A stretch of DNA of 64,000 nucleotides, taken from Notospermus geniculatus. Taxonomy: Eukaryota > Nemertea > Pilidiophora > Heteronemertea > Lineidae. The position numbers were made by a program, and so were the translations under genes. The notes under the pieces were generated by a model. The model ran no database searches, had not been told where the DNA came from, and saw only the letters and a list, made by a program, of their open reading frames with translations. The DNA lies in the NCBI GenBank assembly GCA_002633025.1, contig NMRB01000849.1:22140-86139 (forward strand), written 5' to 3'. Shown one piece after another: positions 56,397 to 64,000 of this stretch. Position 1 is the first letter of the stretch. Every line of letters starts with the position of its first letter.

Positions 56397-57402
56397 TACA
56401 CACTAAAATTCATTGGGTCAAATATAACCCAAATCATAACCCAATGAAGTGTCACTATTGCACTTGGCCAACACTGGGTCAAAATAGCCCATTTATATTG
56501 GGCAGGCCTATGACCCACTATATTGGGTCACATTCAAGTCCAACATTGGGTTGATTTCAACCAATACTGATGGGTTACCTTGACACATCAATTGGGTAAA
56601 AAAAATAACCCAATATAAACCAACTGAAGTGTCACTATTGCACTTGCCCAACAGGGGGTTAACTTGAACCGACATCATTAGGTCAATCGTTTTACCCATC
56701 GATTGGTTTAAAATACAGACCAATCTTGGGTCACAAATTACCCATCAGGTTCTGTTATTAGATGGTTGGGTCACTCAAATAACACACGCGTTGCGTTGGG
56801 TTATCACACTGAGCTTTTTAAGGTCTTGGCTGCTTGCGCGATTGACACCTCCGACAGCTCTTAAATATCATATAACCTTATCCTTAGCCAATAGGCCGAG
56901 AATCTACGAAGAGTTCTTTTGGATGGGGGTATACCAACGCACAGCAGAACATACTTTGTATGGTTGAGAGAACAGCGATGTTATAGAATTATCGTTTTTA
57001 TAATTCTGAAACGGAAACATTGACAAACTGAAATTTATGTCTGAGATTTCAAAGCTTAGTTTGTCAATATTCTTATGTGTTTGCTTTCGTAAATCAGGCT
57101 TTCGGATATTAATTTTTTTCGAATTACGAAATAATTGTTATATCTTCCGGTTGAACCAATCCATTGGGTTATTTTTAACACCGTGTTGGGTTACTTTTAA
57201 GTATATGTAGGACAACTGGCACTAAACCAATTTCTTGGGTTAATTTATCCCAGCGTTGGGTAACTTGCAACAAACCAATCCATTGGGTTAATTTTAACAT
57301 ACTCTATTGGGTTATTTTTCAGTATTTGACCCATATTTTCAACCCAACTGGTGTAACCGAACTGGTGGGTTGCAAAAACAACCCAACAATTTTTAGTGTG
57401 TA
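56397..57402. mobile_element. about 1-kb element packed with TTGGGT words
   Basis: 12-bp perfect ends TACACACTAAAA / TTTTAGTGTGTA. About twenty TTGGGT or ACCCAA words fill 56410-56770 and 57165-57390. Possible GGG duplication at the ends. No credible open frame. Confidence 0.8.
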
Positions 57403-58078
57403 GGGAAGGAATTTGCGTGAGGAACCAATGGGAAATGGAACAGAATGAAAAATAATGAAAGATTCGTTGAAGTTCGGTTTTAATTTGAATCGTGCAATGA
57501 GCAAACCGCAGCCAAAGGACGGTAGCGTCGCGGGAACCATAGACGACCTTTCGCATTATTCGCCAGCGAAAACCTGTAGCGGGAGCGACGGGGCCGTCGA
57601 CGGGAACCAGCTATCCCCGTTCTGTTTACGTTGCATGAAAAAAATTAACAGTCAACATATAGTCTAGTACCATATCAAGTACTTCACACAGGCAAAGAAA
57701 AATCAAATTAAAGTTAGAAGGCATTAAATTCGGCAGCGAAAGCGTGTACCGAAACGACTAAACATCAAAACGAAACGACCAAACCCGTTAACGAAACGAC
57801 CAAACAAGAGGGAGGTTTCGAAATCAAACGATAAACGTAAACGTTAACGACAACTTTATTTTTGTACCAAAAATGTAATGCAAATCTGGTTAATGTGTAG
57901 TATGAAAAATAACGTCGTAAAAGTTTGGTTTATCGTTTGATTTCGAAACCTCCCCAATGTCATGATGTGAAGAACTGACTGTGACGAAAAGGCCGTGTGC
58001 CCGTAACGAAACGACCGTAAACCGCGGCGGCGGAGACGGGAACCAGTGCATGTTAACGAAGAAGTATAGGCTATGGAC

Positions 58079-58372
58079 CAGGCGCGGATCCAGAGGGGGG
58101 GGGGTTTGGGGGGTCGTGACCCCCCTCTGCTCGCCACCACCAATTGTTTTTTTCTTCAATAATTTGCGACAATCAGCAAAAAACGCAAGAATAAAGCTTC
58201 TGCTTTGATACTGAGATGCCAGGAAATCGCGTCTACGGCCTTCTAGATTTCAAAATTTTCTGGGGGAGGCCCCCCAGAACCCCCGTCGGCGCGGGTATCT
58301 TCGGTGCCCGCCTGCAACGACGCCCTCGGCGGCCCTGACCCCCCTCTGCCAAAAATCCTGGATCCGCGCCTG
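58079..58372. mobile_element. 294-bp CAGGCGCGGATCCAG element, 5-bp duplication
   Basis: CAGGCGCGGATCCAGAGG to CCTGGATCCGCGCCTG, flanked by TGGAC (58074-58078, 58373-58377). Shares ends with 33190-33962 and the CTGGGGGAGGCCCCCCAGAA motif with 38204-38521. Confidence 0.93.
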
Positions 58373-58489
58373 TGGACAGATTGTGATCAGTTGTGTCAAC
58401 AATTTTACGTCACGCAAAATCGCACGTTTGCACACACAAAATACGGTCAAACGCTTTCAGAATCTATTTTATAGTGTGACCGACCAAAT

Positions 58490-58845
58490 CTCGTACCCAG
58501 AGGTTTGGAAAGGGCTAGACCGGAAAAGACTAGTCTAAGACCGGTACTGCTTTTGCACAGGAATGCATTGTCAAGGCGGATGAATTTCTGACCATTGCAC
58601 CAGCAAGCTGCGTAGGGATTCGAAAGAGTTCGTGCTTTGTTCCTTAATAAAACATTGAATACCTAACGGAATGTTAAAATAGTAGTATTTTTACAAATAC
58701 TGGAACAAGTTCTAATTTTTGGTATGATTATTTTATCAAAATATTCGTAAAATCGATGAGCACAAGAATCTTGTGCAGGGTTCCAGCTAGGTTTCAGAGG
58801 TCTTAGCCGAGGAACGATAGTGGCGACCTCTTCAGATTGTGACCG
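58490..58845 (-). repeat. dispersed repeat forming the 5' flank of SLC25A27
   Basis: On the minus strand this matches blocks of 31880-32925, without the palindromes found there. It ends about 17 bp before the SLC25A27 start codon (58862), so it supplies most of the proximal promoter and 5' UTR. Confidence 0.8.
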
Positions 58846-58861
58846 ACCGACGCGAACTGTC

Positions 58862-61800
58862 ATGGCGCTGTCGGGACTCAATCGACCTCGTCGAGAACGT
58901 GATGATAGTAAAGATGATGATCAGCTGATTGCTCCCACGCCTGGCAGAAGTGGCATGCGGCGATTTACTGATCGCTATGTCTTAGCATGCACAGCTGCGT
59001 GTATATCTGAGACGGGTACGATTCGATTGCTGTTAATAATAAATCAGATTTAGTCAGCATGGTAGGCTATGGACGGTCAGTCTCGGTCGGTCACCCGCCG
59101 CAGCCGCTGATCCGTGTAGATGTAGGCCTAGCCATCATGGATGGTAGCAAGCAGGACTGAGGAACAAAACGGCGGGCTGCGCGAGACTCGGCATCTCGCG
59201 CGGTGTAATATCCTCGAGTGTTTCCGTATGTCAGTGTTTCCCTTGTTTGTGGACAATGTAATGACGTAGACTTGAGCTGTTGTTGAGTGCCGTGCGCTTT
59301 AAGCTTATGTTTTAAGCTTTAAGCTTATGTTTTATTTCTGTTTTATGTTGTAGGCCTACTGTAAAATAAAATTTAGGCCTACTTGAACTTGAACTTGAAC
59401 TTGAACATTTGCCACATCGTCATCGACATGCCTACCGGTTCGGGTAGATAGACAATAGATGCACCGACCGTGTACTGTAGGGTTCTAGGCCTAGCCAGGA
59501 TTTTTTCTGAGCATACCAGTTGGGTGCGAAGAAGTCATAGTGAGCACGTAAGGTAACAACAGGCATGGAGGTATAAAATAATAATTTAATAATTTTATAC
59601 CTCCATGCAACAGGGTACGGTAGCTCGGGGGGAACGTGAGAAAAAAATTTGAAATTCACAAGGCAATAGGCCTAGACGTGATTTCCTCGTGAGACAGTGT
59701 TCCATACACACAATAAAATAATGCCAGTGATATTTACCCGACGGCCGTGTGTACCAGGTACGCAGTGAGGAAAATTGATACTGCGTCCACGACGGACGTG
59801 TACGCCTGTGATGAAACATCGTACTGGGTACATGACCGTCGTGCACGGACTGATGAAATGCGAGTTTGGGGACCTGACGGTCGGGTCAGGAACGATCGAT
59901 TTCTTCACTGTGTACGCGACTGGTCGTGGCTGCACTGAAGAACAATGGTTTTACGTACACGACGGTTCTCCCGCAATGTTTCAGCTGGGAGACCTTAAAT
60001 CGGACCCCATAGAGTACTGGTACTGCCTTGGCTGACCCCGACCATAACCATTCGAGGGCCCATCTAATCCTACCCCCCCCCCCAGCCCCCCACCTAAGCT
60101 TCTGTCAGTGTCACACACACCTTTTGACTATTCCCCAAAAAACCCTTTAAACCACTTCCGAGGCGGGAAATCAAACGGCGTCACGGTCATGTACCGAAAT
60201 GTGTTTTTCTTCAGTGCGTACACGACCGTCGGGTAAATAGTCACTTCGATAAAATAATAGGCCGCCTGAAATGTTTAATTTATTAAACCGGTGGAGCAGC
60301 ATAGTTGTTGATAGGCATGATTCTGGGGCTCAGCAGTTGAGCCATGAGTGCAGATGATATTGATGGTTGTGTTCCTTTTCAGTCACGTATCCCCTCGACT
60401 TGGCCAAAACCAGACTACAGATACAGGGAGAGAAGGCAAGGTACCATGTAGAAGGAAGCAGTGGTGTCATACCTCAGCGAGGATTCTGGAAAACAACATT
60501 TGGAATAGGTAGAGAGATTATACTTCCTCTGCTGACAGCAGAAATTATCTTTGCTGAACTGTTTTGCACATTTGTTCACGGAGCTTCACTGGTTGAGCTG
60601 ACAGATGACCATGCAACTTTAAATCTGATTCTGCCAAATGGAGTAAGGTGAAAAAGTGGGGCGGAGAGGCTTTTTTTGGTTCTTGTCGCCGATGGGATTC
60701 CGGGAATCCGGCCATCGTGAAAGTTTAATACATGTGGGCTGGTGCAGCAGGTTGGTTGGTGCCAACGATAGTGACGCTATTGTCAGGTAGCGTGTGTGCT
60801 AGATCGACGATCATTTGAGCTTGTAATTGACGACACACAGATTCCAAAATACCCTTATTTTATTTCATTGAATTTATTCCCTCTTGTTTCAGTAAATGAG
60901 GAGGGATTTTTCAAACTCTGGCAGGGATTGTCACCAGCCATCTATCGGCATGCAAGTAAGTAGTGGTACCCGGTGCCTGGTTGTCCTCTTGCCGGTTGTC
61001 ATGTTAGACATCAAGAGTTCAATCATTTCTCACCAGGTGTGACGGTACACTGTTCTCGACAGGTTGTCATGCATATCAGAAGAAAATATGAAACTCAAAC
61101 CGCCGTTCAGGAGTTGTGTCATGAGTTTAAAGACCTCCATTTTGTGTGGTGCAGACTTCCTTACACTGTATATTTACTGAAGGGCAAAATCCCATTTTAT
61201 GTCCTGTGTGACTTTGTCTATTTCAGTATACACTGGCTGCCGGATGGCGTTTTATGAGTTGTTGCGGGAAAATGTGTTAGGGAAGGAGAAAGATGGATCT
61301 TTTCCACTATGGTGAGTGACTCATCTTTTGTGCTGACTCTATACATAGGCCTAGCATTATCCCTCTCTGTGGGGAAAGGTTGATGTGATCGGATGACCCT
61401 GTTACTAACCCAGCACAACTTGTTACCAGACACATGAATAAACTCAATTCCACCGGAGTGAAATGCCCATTGCATAACAGTCAGATCTGATTTGGTTTTC
61501 TGGGCATGTTTGTCCTTCTCTTCCGGTACCTGATACCAGCAATATGTCCACCTTACCAGTCCTTCTCTTACGGTACCTGATACCAGCAATATGTCCACCT
61601 TACCAGTCCTTCTCTTACGGTACCTGATACCAGCAATATGTCCACCTTACCAGTACAAATTTATGTAAATTATTGTTGGTGTGCAATGGAGACAGTCTGA
61701 TCAGCAGTTTTCATCAAGACTCAATGGCAGCCAAGATCTGCCTGTCTCTAATGAGTACAAGGTCATATTATCACTGAACATTTCCAGGAAAGCCATCGCT

Positions 61801-63300
61801 GGCGGTCTGATAGCTGGTGGTTTAGGGCAGTTTTTAGCGAGTCCAGCAGATTTAGTCAAAGTACAGATGCAGGCAGAGGGGAGGAGACGATTAGAAGGGA
61901 AAACAGCCAGGTAAGTTTTAATCTACGATATATCTCGCGTCTTCCTAACTACACCTAGTCATTGTCATATTATTGTGTCATATCTTCATGTTGAAAATCA
62001 TCGATCCTCTTTGCCTTTGAATTCCTGTCAAGTGGCCACAGTATAGGCAGTTTGTCCAGTAATGAGGACACATCAGTTATGAATAGTGAAGGCCAAATTT
62101 GATACGTGTAATATTTGAGAGTGTTGCCCCTCAAATAATGTTTGCACCGTGACACTACACTACAGAGAAGAGTGCACAGCATGCACTTCTTTATAAAGTA
62201 GTGATGTATTGACAAAATTTAGTGAGGGGCAGGGCATTTAGGACCCTCTAGTCTTGGGAGAATGTCGATCGTGATGAGAACAGAGAAACTAGCATCACCA
62301 AGTAAAAACTGAAAATAGAGTGTGTTTCGAAACTGTGGAAGTAGTGCACTTGCTTTTCCAATTGAAGTCAATACATACATGTCTTTTGTTACAATTCTCT
62401 GCTGATTTTGGTTGCAAATTTTGATGATCTTTCTGTCGACTGAGTCTCACTTTACGGCATCCTCTGGAAAGTGTCCTGAGACAAACCAAAATTAATAGTT
62501 GGTAACTCTCTATTCTGATTTGTCTGGCATGAATTGATAATTTCAAACATGTCAAACTTCCTCGGTATATCTTTCATGTCATGCTTCAGTTAAGTTGCTC
62601 ACAAGTCCACAAGTTGACATGGAAAAGGTATCTCCCGTATACATGGTCAGGTTCTGTGGCGTGAGGAGGAGACTTCTTCCCTTTCTAGACAGCTTTGGCA
62701 GGCCCCATCAGAAATCCTGCCAGATGCATGCTTCAATCTTAATCACATTCTTCCTGCTTCTATCCTCAGTTCATGCATAACGGTGCTGCAAGATCTCCCA
62801 AGACGTAGGGTGCCTCGTGGAGTGGATTTTCATCCAAGAGAGCTGAAACAGCCAGGCCTTTGGGGAACCCGCATTACTTTTTATCCCGACAGGTCGGCTC
62901 TGTGAGCGGTTGTACCGAAGACGTCAAAAACAGAGCAAAGCAATGCAATGATGCCGTGTTGCGATGTCCTTGACGCAGTGCAACGTGGACGAGACATCGA
63001 AACAAGGTACAACCGCTCACAGCGCCTCGCAGTGGTGGTAGTTCTGCAGGTTCCTCGTTGTGTTCAATTTTGGGTTGTTTTCAAAGGTTGTTTGTTGCCT
63101 GCAAACCCAACCCCTCTTGTCATCCTGCAGCACTGTTCCTTGAATGTTATGTATTGTGTTACTTTGCAACGGTTATGCAAATTTCAGAGTAAAAGGTCCT
63201 TGGCATGCTTTCTCAAAAATATTACGGGAAGGCGGAGTCCGAGGCTTATGGAAAGGTTGGGTGCCAAATGTTCAGCGAGCAGCACTAGTCAACATGGGAG
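58862..63300 (+). CDS. SLC25A27: SLC25A27 / UCP4 mitochondrial carrier, first six coding exons
   Basis: Exons 58862-59015, 60383-60508, 60893-60955, 61227-61311, 61788-61910, 63188-63300; 564 nt, 188 codons, leaving phase 2; the gene continues past 64000. Helix 1 [20 protein letters not shown] leads into the first carrier signature [18 protein letters not shown]; then [59 protein letters not shown] with the second signature [13 protein letters not shown], and [20 protein letters not shown] ... RAALVNMG. This is the three-fold carrier architecture, with about two repeats present. The family transports small anions or protons across the inner mitochondrial membrane; among the UCPs these blocks fit UCP4 best. 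Start: ATG 58862; the frame is open upstream but has no other ATG. Several codons resemble UCP4 more than UCP5/KMCP1 by memory only. Confidence 0.92.
59016..60382. other. SLC25A27 intron 1: inverted repeats, no gene
   Basis: Holds a short palindrome at 59563-59608 (GCATGGAGGTATAAAAT and complement) and a loose inverted pair TTTACCCGACGGCCGTGTGT (59738) / ACACGACCGTCGGGTAAATA (60220). Open frames at 59747-60035 lie within that pair and have no known domain. Confidence 0.55.
61512..61652. repeat. 48-bp tandem repeat, 3 units
   Basis: GGTACCTGATACCAGCAATA then TGTCCACCTTACCAG recurs at about 61526, 61574 and 61619. Located in SLC25A27 intron 4. Confidence 0.88.
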
Positions 63301-63372
63301 GTTAGTGTGCCAACAGAAAGACAAGTACCGGTATAGTCCACTTATTACAATGTCAAGGCCTAACTTATTATC

Positions 63373-63480
63373 ATGCCAGAGTCCACTCATCTTGTCAGAG
63401 TCCACTCATCATGTCAGAGTCCACTCATCTTGTCAGAGTCCACTCATCATGTCAGAGTCCACTCATCTTGTCAGAGTTGA
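63373..63480. repeat. 19-bp tandem repeat, about 6 units
   Basis: CAGAGTCCACTCATCTTGT alternating with CAGAGTCCACTCATCATGT. Located 3' of SLC25A27 exon 6. The frame covering 62948-63502 is produced by this array and neighbouring sequence and is not a gene; the true exon at 63188-63300 uses another frame. Confidence 0.9.
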
Positions 63481-64000
63481 CTTTGCACAATGTCAGAGGT
63501 GAATTCAGGCTGAATGCGAGTTTTACACGTACAACAAGTCACATCACGATTGTGTGCAAACAGAATCATTTGGTGAAGGATGACTCCTCTCTGTGGTGGA
63601 GGATGAACATGTCCTTTAGAAAATGAAAATGTAATAACATTTGAAAACATGTATTATTGGTGACGGGTGAAGGTTGTTCAGCTTGTTTCACACGGCACAG
63701 TCAAATGAACATATGGTCATATCAGACAGAAAATTTGAATGCGGGAAACAGCCTTGGTTCAGTCCAACACTCTCATTGAAGAGTTATCGTACGGTACCGG
63801 TACGTACTAGCTGAACTGGTAAGAACAGGTTTATGGTTTTGTACACTTTCCATTTACGGTATTCAAGGCATTCTGGTGTATGGAGAGAGAGTCAAACATG
63901 CAGACCACAACCACATTGGTCAAAGTACACTGTGTCCTCAAATGAATCCATGGTACCGGTTGTAAGAAACGTGATCACATTTCATCACATTTTGTTCAAG

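Noticed and set aside
62948-63502. 184-codon plus-strand frame
   Set aside because: It overlaps the true SLC25A27 exon 63188-63300 in another frame and ends in a 19-bp tandem repeat; no domain.

Overview
The window is nuclear DNA from an intron-rich animal. Every recognisable gene is split by GT-AG introns into exons of 54-255 bp, genes are separated by kilobases of repeats, and the proteins are metazoan. AGGCCTA, ACATGTA and CCGGTACC palindromic words and many small transposon remnants, together with filled and empty insertion sites side by side, suggest a highly polymorphic marine invertebrate. An echinoderm or other invertebrate deuterostome is my best guess; I cannot fix the species.

Layout. 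1-2076: a 91-bp minisatellite and unassigned sequence. 2077-18336 (minus): a secreted protein made of a signal-peptide exon and at least 11 sushi/CCP domains, open at its 3' end on the left. Its last visible exons are recent duplications. 18337-26840: intergenic DNA packed with inverted-repeat elements, including a 3.4-kb decayed Harbinger-type transposon (22522-25905) that carries nested elements. 26841-31367 (minus): METTL26. 31400-34370: large palindromes and a 773-bp element. 34376-38762 (minus): KAT8/MOF, the MYST histone H4K16 acetyltransferase. It starts 304 bp from the divergently transcribed NOL12 (39067-41758, plus). 42185-48448: minisatellites and a 1.08-kb tandem duplication. 48449-53585 (minus): GRB2 (SH3-SH2-SH3 adaptor) with a GC-AG first intron. 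53586-58861: transposon fragments. 58862-64000 (plus): the first six coding exons of SLC25A27/UCP4, a mitochondrial carrier that runs off the right edge.

The genes do not form an operon-like unit. KAT8/NOL12 is a probable bidirectional promoter pair, METTL26, KAT8, NOL12, GRB2 and SLC25A27 are conserved housekeeping or signalling genes, and the CCP gene is a fast-evolving complement-like or adhesion-type gene.

The strongest observations are: (1) seven short elements with CAG...CTG ends, each flanked by a perfect 5-bp target duplication; (2) a Helentron-like repeat family whose 5' and 3' subterminal sequences co-vary between copies; (3) a dispersed repeat carrying a hammerhead-ribozyme-like core; (4) CCP exon duplicates in which most codon differences change the amino acid; (5) places where filled and empty insertion alleles were apparently concatenated by the assembler, including an artefactual second copy of KAT8 exon 4. 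Exon coordinates were derived by hand from splice signals, reading phase and remembered family sequence; no alignment was run.
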